Assembly (NCBI GenBank): GCA_032718475.1
Contig: JAUCBJ010001953.1
Span: forward strand, 1 to 31,727
Reading direction: 5' to 3'
DNA length: 31,727 bases
From: Nemertoderma westbladi
Lineage: Eukaryota > Xenacoelomorpha > Nemertodermatida > Nemertodermatidae
Notes under the pieces: model-generated
Told to the model about the DNA's origin: nothing
Seen by the model: the letters and a program-made list of their open reading frames with translations, nothing else
Databases searched by the model: none
Shown: piece after piece, positions 9,692 to 19,226 of the stretch
Layout: each line of letters starts with the position of its first letter
Position numbering within the stretch: position 1 is the first letter of the stretch
Position numbers and translations under genes: made by a program

Positions 9692-9745
9692 ACTGTACGT
9701 ACAGTGTGCAGTGCAGTAGGCATGCAGTAGCTACACTACTGCACT
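9692..9745. repeat. adjacent palindromes inside the TIR element
   Basis: ACTGTACGTACAGT (9692-9705) is a perfect 14-bp palindrome. It is followed at once by AGTGCAGTAG (9710-9719), inverted as CTACTGCACT (9736-9745). These are hairpin-forming sequences with no assigned role. Confidence 0.6.
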
Positions 9746-9824
9746 ACAGTAATATAGAGATAGATAGGCCTTGCAGTACAGCAGTATAACAATACATATA
9801 CACAATAAACATTGAATACACGAA

Positions 9825-10311
9825 GTGGGGACTTCGCGCAGCACGAAGTTGGCAGAGCCTTAGCGAATTTACACTGTTAAGGGGTAGGTCAATTTATGCA
9901 AATAGTCACGTTGGCCCTCTAGCGGCAGACTGGTGAACTGCAGATAGATTCGCCTCCTTTGAAAGTCACAGCTAATGGTCTAATACATATCTGCCAAGTT
10001 TCAGCTTAAACGGATTAAAAGCAAAGAAATGGGAGGGCATTTAATGTTTAGACATGTGGCCCTCTAGCGGGAGACCATTGCACTGATGGTGTCTGAAAGT
10101 CTCTCAAAAATCTCAACTTTTGCTCATATTGATACCTACAAATTTTCAACTTGGCAGCTTTAAATCCGACAAAGTTATTAGCATGTCAAAATCGTAACGA
10201 CGACGACGACGACGACAACGACGACGACGACGACAACTATTTACATAAATTGACCCACCCCCTAACAGTGTCAATTCGCTAAGGCTCCGCCAACTTCGTG
10301 GCTCGCCCCAC
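9825..10311. mobile_element. 487-bp nested MITE/foldback element with ~75-bp TIRs
   Basis: The left end (GTGGGG..., 9825-9904) and the right end (10237-10311) are reverse complements over about 65-75 bp with few mismatches. Shared words include ACGAAGTTGGC(A/G)GAGCCTTAG, CGAATT(T/G)ACACTGTTA and GGTCAATTTATG(C/T)AAATAG. The interior is non-coding and carries two copies of a GGCCCTCTAGCGG motif (9913 and about 10060), each followed by (C/G)AGAC. It ends in a (CGA)n stretch at 10197-10236, immediately inside the right TIR. It sits inside the larger TIR element at 8069-10757 and is therefore a later insertion. Confidence 0.82.
10197..10236. repeat. (ACG)n microsatellite
   Basis: About 13 ACG/CGA units with two ACA interruptions, just inside the right TIR of the nested MITE. 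It explains a spurious Arg-rich ORF on the minus strand. Confidence 0.9.
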
Positions 10312-10834
10312 AGGCATGCCAGAATGAGTATTGTACAACATACCATACTGTATACCATTTACATGTGGAAAATTCCTCCATTACCGCGAATTTTAAAATT
10401 AGCGAATCATCAATCTCAGATTAGATAATAGAAGTGACAGCGTCTATGGCATAATGTTTATTTTATGCCACAAAATAACATTGTTATGATATGTAACAAA
10501 CCATGTTCTTAAAATGTTAGAACTAAACACTTATAAAACATTTTTGACAAATGTTTATGTTCTCACATTAAAATTACGTTTTTTTAACATCAACAGTTAT
10601 CATTTATTTAATGTCTGACAAAGACATTATAGAGTAATGTTAAAATAACATATTTTGAACATCTAAATATTCTATCAAACAAGGGAATAACATTTATCAA
10701 CATTTATAACAAATTAATGATGTTTTTACATTCCTTGAAAGTAAATTGTTTGCAGGGTACCGGCACCGGTACTGCTGTAGGCCTACTGTGTAGCCTACCA
10801 TTTAAATACGGTACTGGTAGGCCTAACGGCTGAC

Positions 10835-11510
10835 CGATTGTTTTGGTTAGAAAATCCCGCCTCTGTAACCTGCTCCTTTCCCTCAATTAGTTAAGTGATC
10901 GTTTATTGTTTTGGTTAGGAAATCCCGCCTCTGTAACCTGCTCCTTTCTCTCAATTGGTAATGTTATCGTTTATTGTTTTGGTTAGAAAATCCCGTCTCT
11001 GTAACCTGCTCCTTTCCCTGATTTGGTAAAGTGACTGTTTATTGTTTTGTTTAGAAAATCCCGCCTCTGTAACCTGCTCCTTTCCCTCAATTAGTTAAGT
11101 GATCGTTTATTGTTTTGGTTAGGAAATCCCGCCTCTGTAACCTGCTCCTTTCTCTCAATTAGTAATGTTATCGTTTATTGTTTTGGTTAGAAAATCCCGT
11201 CTCTGTAACCTGCTCCTTTCCCTGATTTGGTAAAGTGACTGTTTATTGTTTTGGTTAGAAAATCCCGCCTCTGTAACCTGCTCCTTTCTCTCAATTGGTA
11301 ATGATATCGTTTATTGTTTTGGTTAGAAAATCCCGTCTCTGTAACCTGCTCCTTTCCCTCAATTAGTTAAATGATCGTTTATTGTTTTGGTTAGAAAATC
11401 CCGCCTCTGTAACCTGCTCCTTTCCCTGATTTGGTAAAGCGACTGTTTATTGTTTTGGTTAGAAAATCCGGCCTTAACCTGCTCCTTTCCATCAATTGGT
11501 AATTGTTTTT
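10835..11510. repeat. 68-bp minisatellite with three-unit higher-order pattern
   Basis: GTAACCTGCTCC occurs at 10865, 10933, 11001, 11069, 11137, 11205, 11273, 11341 and 11409, exactly 68 bp apart; a tenth, shortened unit follows (about 11474). Units share ATTGTTTTGGTTAG(A/G)AAATCCCG and fall into three types by the bases after CTCCTTTC: A (CCTCAATTAGTTAAGTGATC), B (TCTCAATTGGTAATG) and C (CCTGATTTGGTAAAG). The order is A-B-C-A-B-C-B-A-C, so a 204-bp A-B-C block was duplicated. The array begins about 80 bp outside the right end of the 2.7-kb TIR element. Confidence 0.93.
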
Positions 11511-11638
11511 GGCTATAAAATGAGTGTTTTGCTACGTCATGTGGTAATCGATTATCGACAACAACCACAAACTATTAAATTTAGAGTCTTTTACCACAGG
11601 CGCATATGGAATTCTATCTCATAGTCTATAAATCATGG

Positions 11639-11765
11639 AATGTTTTGGCACAGGCATAGTGAAACCAACTGTCCGACAGACCAGAAATCAACAAATTTTG
11701 AATGTTTTGGCATAGGCATGTTGAAATCAACTGTCTGACAGTCCAGAAATCAGCAGTCTGACAGT
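11639..11765. repeat. 62-bp tandem duplication
   Basis: AATGTTTTGGCA(C/T)AGGCAT begins at 11639 and again at 11701, followed in both copies by GAAA(C/T)CAACTGTC(C/T)GACAG and CCAGAAATCA. A third fragment, CAGTCTGACAG, follows at about 11754. Confidence 0.8.
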
Positions 11766-11774
11766 TTGAAGAAA

Positions 11775-11900
11775 TACATACATAAAAAGTCATTAAAAAA
11801 AGGACAACAAAAGTCATTAAAAGGACAAAAAAAGTCTTTATGCACAATTCGTAAAAAAAGGAGGACAAAAAAAGTCAAATAAAAGGGCATAAAAAATCAC
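11775..11900. repeat. short-period A-rich repeat (AAAAGTCATTAAAAGGACA)
   Basis: Degenerate units of AAAAGTC(A/T)TTA and A(n)GGACA alternate at least four times. No coding potential is supported here. Confidence 0.7.
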
Positions 11901-12917
11901 TGCCATATTCAAATGGATTGATGGAGGGAATTTCAAAATGGTCAAATAATACAACAATAATGAAATTTTTAATATGATGTGCAATTATAAAAATCGCTGT
12001 AACTCTGGTGCAACACGACCGCATACGATGAAATTTTCATTGTTACGTGCGGAAATTAATGCGTTTACAATCACTATACTCAATTTATTTATAATCGGTA
12101 TGATTTTTAAACTATAAGAGTTTAAGAGCCGGGAATTGCCAAATTGTGGCTACGTAAGCCAGATTTGACCACAAAATTAACCAGGTTCGTGCAACTCTTG
12201 AAAATTTTGGAATATGCCAATTTTGTTCTACTATCATGTTCTATAAATTACCAAAGTTAAAAAAAATATAATTCCTAGGAAGTTGTTTTATTTTTTATAA
12301 AATATGTAATTTTGTGGTGAAAATTTGTTAATTTCGTTAAAAATCAGTGAAAATTTGACGGTTTGGAGTAAAATTGGGTGGGTTGGGCCAACTCATATCG
12401 ATTGTTGCCATTGTCATTTTTATTACCCTAAACGTTCTTTAATTGAGCACAGTTTTAGAAAATATAATTCCTAGGAAGTTCTTAAACTAAAGCTCAGACT
12501 TTCAAAAAGACGGTCATTTAACGGACTTTTTTTATTTGTCTGTCATACCTACACACAACGTCGAAATCGAAAATGGCGTGCATATTCGGATTCAGCACAC
12601 CAAAATGTACCTACAGTATATAGTATAATTTGAAGTAATCTGAGGCTAAAATAAAAAAAAAGGAAAAAATGAAAAAAATTTGACCAAAATTTGCCAAACT
12701 TCCAAAAATACTTAACTTGCTCAGATTTTCATGAAATTTGGTAGAGAAAGATTTCATCGGGCAAGAAACGTTCCATCCCAACTTAGTTGACCGTTTTGGG
12801 ACAACAATGGACGTGATTATTCGGGAGAACTATTTATTGTCGATGAGCCACCAGACAGAGAGAAAGTCCAGTCGCTCAGTGGACTGTAGAGTTTCTAAAT
12901 AACAACACGCCTCTACC
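11901..12917. other. AT-rich non-coding stretch
   Basis: No ORF of substance. A 22-bp word, AAAATATAATTCCTAGGAAGTT without its last two bases, is present at 12263 and again at 12459 (196 bp apart), which suggests an old duplication. Several AAAATTTG / TGAAAATTTG words cluster at 12300-12360 and 12660-12740. Confidence 0.5.
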
Positions 12918-13220
12918 ATGATTAATTTCACAACGTATTTTGCGTTGTTAAAAGTTTCTAGGCCTATACCATTCATAAAGAACCCAAAACGCGCATTTGC
13001 CTGGTCAGAAATCGAAGAGATTGTTCGCTATCTGAGTAATTACCAGCAGACTGATAAACGTTTTATTTACATTAATCGGCAAGTTGCAATACTCCGAAGC
13101 ATGGATTTATTTATTCCGCACAGCACACAGTACTTCAGAGCCCGAAGAGACTCATTAAAACCTAGACATTTCTCTACTGGGGGGTCACAAGTTGAGTCCG
13201 AGCTCGGAGAGACTCTTTAA
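12918..13220 (+). CDS. doubtful small ORF, 100 aa
   Basis: A 100-codon ORF starting at ATG 12918 (CTACCATGATT context). The composition is protein-like (mixed charged and aromatic residues; WSEIEEIVRYLSNYQQTDKR), but no domain is recognised. Its 3' end overlaps a local repeat (CTACTGGGGGGTCACA at about 13173 and CTACTGGGGGTCACAC at about 13240), which argues that this end is repeat-derived. It could be a remnant of a transposon ORF. Low confidence. Confidence 0.2.
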   Translation: MINFTTYFALLKVSRPIPFIKNPKRAFAWSEIEEIVRYLSNYQQTDKRFIYINRQVAILRSMDLFIPHSTQYFRARRDSLKPRHFSTGGSQVESELGETL

Positions 13221-13316
13221 ACTGCAACTGAGATATTTATCTACTGGGGGTCACACGTTTAATTTTGGTTTATGTGTTTTCACTCTGGGATGGGGAATAT
13301 TGGGTCGGTAATCGTA

Positions 13317-13475
13317 TTAAAATAAATAAAAATATGAATAATAAAGTTAATATAAGTTTTTAATCGAAAATATATATATATAAATAATAAAGTAATAACA
13401 TAAAGTAATAGACAATGATATAAAGTAAAAGTATATAGGTACCTAATAATAATATAAAGTAATAATATATCTTGT
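13317..13475. repeat. AT-rich ATAAAGTAATA interspersed repeat
   Basis: The word (A/T)AAAGTAATA or a close variant recurs several times (about 13388-13465) within an almost pure A/T tract. It has no coding content and behaves as a low-complexity repeat. Confidence 0.65.
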
Positions 13476-13515
13476 ATAACCATAAGTCCAAAACCATAAC
13501 ACCACCGCTACAGCA

Positions 13516-13580
13516 CCATGTCACCAGGTCCACCCAAACGTCACCGCCATAATGTCACCATATCCACCAAAGCCATGCCT
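13516..13580. repeat. 34-bp CCA/ACC-rich duplication
   Basis: ATGTCACCAGGTCCACCCAA at 13518 is followed 34 bp later by ATGTCACCATATCCACCAAA at 13552, embedded in a tract of CACC/CCGCCA triplets. It is a small tandem duplication. Confidence 0.6.
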
Positions 13581-15350
13581 TGTACAATTAGTATTAAATG
13601 AAAATGAATGGTTAATTATAGTAAATAAATATAATATTATTAAGAAGATTATTAGAAGAGACAGTAACAATACCTGCAATATCCTACTGTAAAGTTTGTG
13701 AATCAAATCATAAATCCGACCTTCTCACCAAAACAGTAAACTCTAAGTAAGCGAATATATTGCAGTATTGATCTCTTATAACCGGTGAGGCAGAAAACAG
13801 TCTACGAGCAGACAAACTTCGATAAAACAAAATCCCGCGCAGCGAATCCTAAAATCAGGCTGACTCACTGACGGACTAAAGGGCTCGTATACTTTGCCGC
13901 GGTGTGATTTATATGGTTGGGCGAAAGGGACGCTAGCTAGGTACAGAGGCAGAGATTTGGAGATGTCTAACTAGCGGGCAAAGCGCAGTAAGGACGAAAG
14001 TTAATTTTATATATTTTGAGGTGTAAATAATTTCTAACACGCGTGTATTAATTCCGAACAGTCAAAGCAGTTTTGCTCCTTCATATATATAATTACTGGG
14101 TACGGTGTGCATTTTACGAATATTCTAATTTTGTAACTTGTAGGTCCAATACTCACGAATAATAAGGCTCCTTCCCCTCTTGCGTATTTCCAGGACTCAA
14201 ATTCAGGCATAAGGTTAATGCTACGCCCAGAATTCGGCAATTTTTAATTTACCAGGTCCCTAATACTAAGAAGAAATGTGTTAGTTTACTACAGTAGGCG
14301 TACTGTTACTAATAGCTATCCTGGCGTCCTATCTAGAATTTTAGTCACCTAGGTAGGCTGGGTAACTTCCTATCAGGACGTTGGCGGGGACACGGTAGAT
14401 GTTAGTATATCCCTAATAGCCTCAATTTATTTGCGCCTAGTCGTAAACTGCCCTACCGCCTGAACGGTACAATCCCAATTCAGGTGAAACACAGCAACCC
14501 TCCTAGCCTACAAGTTCTAATGCAATGGACACCGTTGTACTGCAAATAGTCGCAAACGCACCTGCACTTAGCAAGAGTTAGGCGTACAGTTTGCTGCACC
14601 CTACCAATGTGTATGCTTTGTACCGGTGTGCCTACGTCCTATCTGCGTACTAGTGTCTGCCTGCTCTCTCTCCTCCCCCGTAGGAATATGAAGGTCTACT
14701 GTGGTTTTTTCCTGAATCAAGACAGTACAGTCCCTAAGATGTAATTTTAGGCTCACAGCGTGTCACTACTTCTACCTTTTGATCTTTGGTCTTACGCTTA
14801 GGTAGCAAGGCGTCGAACGCTGTCTAACCTTTCAGGCGATGGGCGAATAACTAAGGTGGTATTGCGGGTTGTCTCCTGTCTACATTCCTTTGATGTTCCC
14901 GTTCATTGCTGCGGCCCGATCTCTAGCCGGCCATCCTGTTCCTAAGGGTGTTCACCGTAGTGAATCATGGTAAAGGAAAAGCAGATAGCGGTATTTCTGA
15001 ATTTATTGCAGATAATAATACAAAATGTAATCTGAAAACTAATGACAGAATAAACAAGATTGAGTAACTAATAAGATTAGAAAGATTGCACTGAGATTGA
15101 GATAACTAATGAACAAATCGCACCTTTATATAGCAAATTTGTGCTGCAATCAATCGAGAAAATTCTCGATTGTTCTATAGGTTCTAACAGGTTTTTAAAG
15201 ATAACTATTGGTCCAGCGAATATATAACTTGCACGACATTGGTTACAATCTAATAACTACAGTCTCATTGGTTAATCTAGGTACAGACAAATGCAATTTA
15301 ATTTGTAGCGGTCAATTTAAATGAGTTGAAATTCTGCACAAAAAATAATT
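13581..15350. other. non-coding stretch
   Basis: I see no gene. A perfect hairpin (CAATCGAGAA, 2-nt loop, TTCTCGATTG) lies at 15151-15172. A moderately GC-richer, C/T-rich part (about 14630-14960) differs from the AT-rich surroundings and may be part of an unidentified repeat. Confidence 0.45.
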
Positions 15351-15351
15351 C

Positions 15352-15427
15352 GCACTTACTAGGATTCGAACTCAATACCTACTACATATATAATTTCCAA
15401 CGCTCTACCAACTGAGCTAGGGCTGGG
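15352..15427 (-). tRNA. tRNA-like sequence: tRNA pseudogene or SINE head
   Basis: Read on the minus strand, the sequence has an intact A box/D arm (TAGCTCAGTTGGTAGAGC) and B box/T loop (GAGTTCGAATCC) with near-tRNA spacing: 30 bases between GAGC and GTTCGAATCC, against 27 in a standard tRNA. The anticodon stem does not pair (TTGGA has no TCCAA partner) and the acceptor arms (CCAGCCC against the 3' AAGTGCG) do not match, so it is not a functional tRNA. A T-run (ATTATTTTTTG on the minus strand) follows within 15 bases of the 3' end and could terminate Pol III. A tRNA-derived SINE head or a decayed tRNA gene both fit. Confidence 0.7.
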
Positions 15428-15730
15428 GTAAAACAGACTGTAAACAAGGGGGGAAAAGAATTACGCGGAAAAATGACCAGAGAGGGAGGAAAAACGCAGA
15501 GAGAATGGAAAAACGCAATAATGTATTTTTCTACCATACATATTTTTATTAGAATTATTATACTTTGTAAATATTGAAACATCAATATTAATATTATACA
15601 GTATGAGAACATGTAATATACATATAGAGCATTGTACATTATACAGTAACTTATACAAATTTAACTTATTCAACAGATAATATATTATCCTTTACGTCTA
15701 ACTATCAACGTAAGCTATTCTACCCCTAAA
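15428..15730. other. AT-rich non-coding spacer
   Basis: No supported gene. An A/G-rich segment lies next to the tRNA-like sequence (about 15440-15520), then AT-rich DNA up to the MITE. Confidence 0.45.
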
Positions 15731-16106
15731 GGTCTGTTTTTACACGTGGAAACTTTTAGATCAACTTTCTCGGCAACTAGCAACGTTTCTTGGAGCAACT
15801 TAATTTAATCGCTGTTTACACGTGGCAACTTTACCAGCAACTGGCCGGCAACTTTTAGAGCAACTTTTAGAGCGAGTTTAACTGTAAAATAGTGGGTCAT
15901 TTTATCTACTAGCTAGTTTTTGATAATTTAATTTGATTATCCCGCTTTAATTCGCCAACGCAAATTCCTTCAAGTTGCCTTAAAAGTTGAGCAACTTTTA
16001 CGGCAACTTTTTTACGTGTTTACAAGGAGCAACTTGATCGGCAACCTGGTTTGCTCTACAAGTTGCCGAGAAAGTTGCTCTAAAAGTTGCCACGTGTAAA
16101 CAGGCC
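15731..16106. mobile_element. 376-bp MITE with ~48-bp TIRs and GCAACTTTT repeats
   Basis: GGTCTGTTTTTACACGTGG (15731) with the following ~30 bases is the reverse complement, with few changes, of the right end ending ...CCACGTGTAAACAGGCC (16106). Matching inner words are AACTTTTAGA(T/G)CAACTTTCTCGGCAACT. The internal sequence repeats (A/G)GCAACTTTT or its complement many times and contains an internal CTGTTTACACGTGGCAAC copy at about 15813. There is no coding capacity. The GGCCTGTTTACACG-type end next to TTAA/TAAA flanks is compatible with a PIF/Harbinger-like or hAT-like MITE, but the target duplication is unclear. Confidence 0.82.
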
Positions 16107-17336
16107 TTAAGGCAAGGATATGCTCAATGCTCATCTCAAAGATCCATTAGTTTTCCAATAATTTCCAAACAGTAATAATTATTTTTCAGGGCCAACGATA
16201 TGGAACTCTGATTCCTCTGCTGACGTAAAACATAAAAAATCTAAAATACAGTACCCTTTTCAAAATAGGTCACCTTCTAAAATATTAAATTAAAGTACAC
16301 TGTAAACAATCAATAAAACATAGATCTTACCAATTTTCCATAACCTTTTCCATCCAATATTTTATATTTTATGCATTTCCTATCTCGACTCATTAGTTTA
16401 GTTTTATATACCTGGATCAGCATCGGAACTCCGGTGCAACAATTGATTGCGCTGGAGATTAACTTAGGATAATTAATTAATTATTTCCCTATCAGCAACA
16501 ACAGTAACAATCTCACACCTCACAATTCACATAATAGTACTACCCCTCCCCTTTTTTTTGCAAGCACTGCACACCACCCCTAACTGCCCGGCACTCCCAG
16601 ACAATACATTGGGCTATAATACTAGCCACACCATTGTCCAAAGTAATATTGTAACTTAACTTTTAATATTGCAATTATACAATATACTGTATATAATACT
16701 CTATATGTGCAATGTGAGTATCGGATTACCAAATAACAATAAATTTTAAACAATTGTCTTCTTTAGTCTAAAATTCGCAACTGTTCGGTGGTCCGTCCAC
16801 CCACACGATCAACACCATGTAGTACTAAAACCTAGGCCTACAACTACTGTATGTTATCGATAAAGATAAAGAGAATGGATTCAAGTCATTCCGTTGTTGA
16901 TTAACGTTGGTAGCACAATAACATTGAGGTTGGTGGTCTATAGACTGTACGGTATTGCAACTCATCGCATTGGGGTGTGTGTTACAGTATTGTCATATGA
17001 CGCCTAATATTAATAGCAAACTAACATATTTTAATACGTGCACAAAATTAATTCCTGTGACATCGGTATCTCGGATTGTCAGTTTCATAAATCCGACTTC
17101 CATAAGTCTCGAATGAATACAGTTTTCAGTTAGACATAAAGACGTAAGCAGTCCAGACACACAACTTAAAGGAACTATTTATACGGGGTTTCAAATCTGT
17201 TTATAGTAACGCCAGTTTTATATGCAACAATAAATTATTCTACGAGTACAAGTAACGGTTACTAGCGCCCGTTTCTTGTATATACAGCTGGTCGTAAGTT
17301 TAGGCTCATTATTTGCAAAATTGAATTGTAGCGCTA
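16107..17336. other. non-coding stretch
   Basis: AT-rich; no ORF with recognisable content and no clear repeat family. It separates the MITE from the small tandem repeat at 17337. Confidence 0.45.
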
Positions 17337-17428
17337 ACAGTGAATATTACCCCACTGAAGATTTCACAGTGAATATTTAACTCAGTGAAGATTTCGCCAG
17401 CGAATATTATCCACCTGGTGAATTTTTC
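17337..17428. repeat. three-copy ~30-bp tandem repeat
   Basis: ACAGTGAATATT...GAAGATTTC occurs at 17337-17365 and 17366-17395, and a diverged copy (GCCAGCGAATATT...GTGAATTTTTC) at 17396-17428. Each copy contains inverted CAGTG/CACTG words. Confidence 0.75.
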
Positions 17429-19226
17429 TCCTCGCATTTATTGTTGCATTGTCCTTATCTGTAATTCTAGAGTAGGCTATTTAGGACTGCGCACCCTGAA
17501 TAGAATATTTTAGGTTTACAACTGTCGGTGTTATAAATAGATTTACTGTGTATAGAATAGGAGTTGTAAAAATTTATTTACCTGAATGTTTACATTTACA
17601 GTATGTACATTTATTGTTGTAGCATTTAATAGTTCAGTGTAGATTCTGCACTCAAATATTTCAAGCGGCTAACGAACTGCGTGTCCCCCACCTTTTTGAT
17701 AGGACGTCCCGGACGTCCCTTGCGTAATTATATCTCGCTTGGTGTCAATCTCGTCTTAATAGTAAATCGAGTATCTATCTAAATATTCTGGGAGAGGTAT
17801 TTGAAGAAATTTTTCTGTACTGTGTTGTTTGTGTTTCGATTGTGAATTGCTTATTTGTGAGTGTGATTTCAGGTGACTGAATGTGTTTGTGCTGTTCCCG
17901 TCTTGACTGCATGAAAACTGGATTAATTGGTCCCATATCAATCCTGTTGGTGTTCGGTATAGTGAGTACGGTAAGGGATTTGAACGCTCAGTTGTATTGC
18001 GTTCAGCGGCAGATCGACAGTAAGATTCCTAGCTACGTGCGAATAGGGTATCGATGATCGTTGGGTAACTGAGCAGACGTATTTCTTATTGTAAGCACGA
18101 GTTCCTGATATCAAGTTATTAAATTTTGCTTACCAGCGGGTAAGGCTAAGCAAAATTTATTCCTGTGGACAGCAGTGTTTGCTTGAAAATTGTATGCAAT
18201 TAAAGAGTTTCTCCCTTGACGCTGTTCGGTTTCGGAGGCTGGGGAAACTTCCACGTGTCAGACTCGACGTTGTAAATCTATGCAGGTCTCAGCGTACCAT
18301 AAGTCTATGTGTGTTCGTAACCTGACAGTGGAATTGTGTGCGACAGATTGATAAATATTGTTGAAAGCAAAATCCGAAGTCCCAAAATAGTTGGAATTAA
18401 ATTCCAGCTATAAACATAAATTTACTCCCCTGATAAATCTAACCCGTTAAATTGTCCTATCCATTGATTTGTAATATTTTGATTTGTAATAATTTTCTTT
18501 GTATATTAAGTACGCATTATCATTAGGTACGTTCTATTGCATTATCATTCTGTAGTAGATTAATTTATATTGCAGGAATATAAGAATAATCTATATACCA
18601 AAGCAATTTGGTCACATTTATTTCATAGACATACGGCATCAATATAACTTGTCTATATCATTCATTACAGGCATACAAGTTACTCGGAACTGCCAATATA
18701 TCGAATTAACTTCCCTGCAGTCGACCCAGTTACTGTTAGTCTATATTGGAACATTGCCAAGAGAGTACAATACAATAGCTTAACAGAAAGCTTTAACATC
18801 AGCCCATACTGCCTTAATAATTATTGTAGGTAACAAGGTAACTGAGCGAACAAGGAGGACCATTTGTTATCTCCTCTGACTGCCTTAGTATAAGCCATTT
18901 ACTGTCAAGCTCTATTAAATTGAATTATCCATATAGGCATCGCCAATCAGATAGCTACAGTAGTAGCTTCCACCAGTGTAATTTCATCTGAGGGTGTTAG
19001 GCAAAGGCGACTCCTTACGGGAATATCCAGCACTAGCATTTCTTTAACCAGCACTTGTTATCTTTCTATCAGTAGGTGGCGTGGCTTATTTCTGTTGCAG
19101 AAATCAACTGACTGACAAGCTATATATACTGCATTAATAATTATTAATTATTTGCAGGCGCTACAGTTTATAAATAAATTATAGATTGGATCTTTTTAAT
19201 TAATTATATTTAATTAATTAATTAAC
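17429..19226 (+). other. presumed 5' LTR/leader region of BEL element B
   Basis: There is no gene in this 1.8-kb stretch. Because the gag ORF follows at 19227, the 5' LTR, primer-binding site and leader should lie here, but I cannot delimit them: the 3' LTR is outside the window and no convincing primer-binding site stands out. A 19-bp near-identical word (TACTGCCTTAATAATTATT at about 18807, TACTGCATTAATAATTATT at about 19129) is repeated about 320 bp apart. A (TTAA)n-like run (about 19195-19225) sits directly before the gag ATG. Confidence 0.35.

Larger units (their letters stand above)
8069..10757. mobile_element. 2.7-kb non-autonomous TIR element
   Basis: CCCTGCAAACAAT (8069-8081) is exactly inverted at 10745-10757 (ATTGTTTGCAGGG). 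Both ends continue inward as AT-rich DNA full of ATAACATT / AATGTTAT words, like the subterminal repeats of DNA transposons. The flanks are TAGTACCGGTA on the left and TACCGGCACCGGTAC on the right; the shared TACCGG may be a target duplication or an extension of the TIR, and the palindrome makes this ambiguous. No transposase ORF is present, so the element would need one supplied in trans. A second TIR element is nested inside (9825-10311). Superfamily not recognised. Confidence 0.65.

Noticed and set aside
10146-10358. Arg-rich 70-codon minus-strand ORF
   Set aside because: Its Arg run is the (CGA)n microsatellite inside the nested MITE; it is not a gene.
10835-11510. CRISPR-like repeat array
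   Set aside because: The 68-bp units are contiguous tandem copies with no unique spacers, and the context is a eukaryotic transposon region.
15382-15673. Minus-strand ORFs of 85 and 70 codons near the tRNA-like sequence
   Set aside because: The hydrophobic Ile/Tyr-rich composition reflects AT-rich DNA, and one of them reads into the tRNA-like sequence.
15731-16106. Exact PIF/Harbinger assignment by a TAA target duplication
   Set aside because: The flanks are AAA on the left and TTA on the right of the apparent ends, so the duplication cannot be confirmed from this copy.
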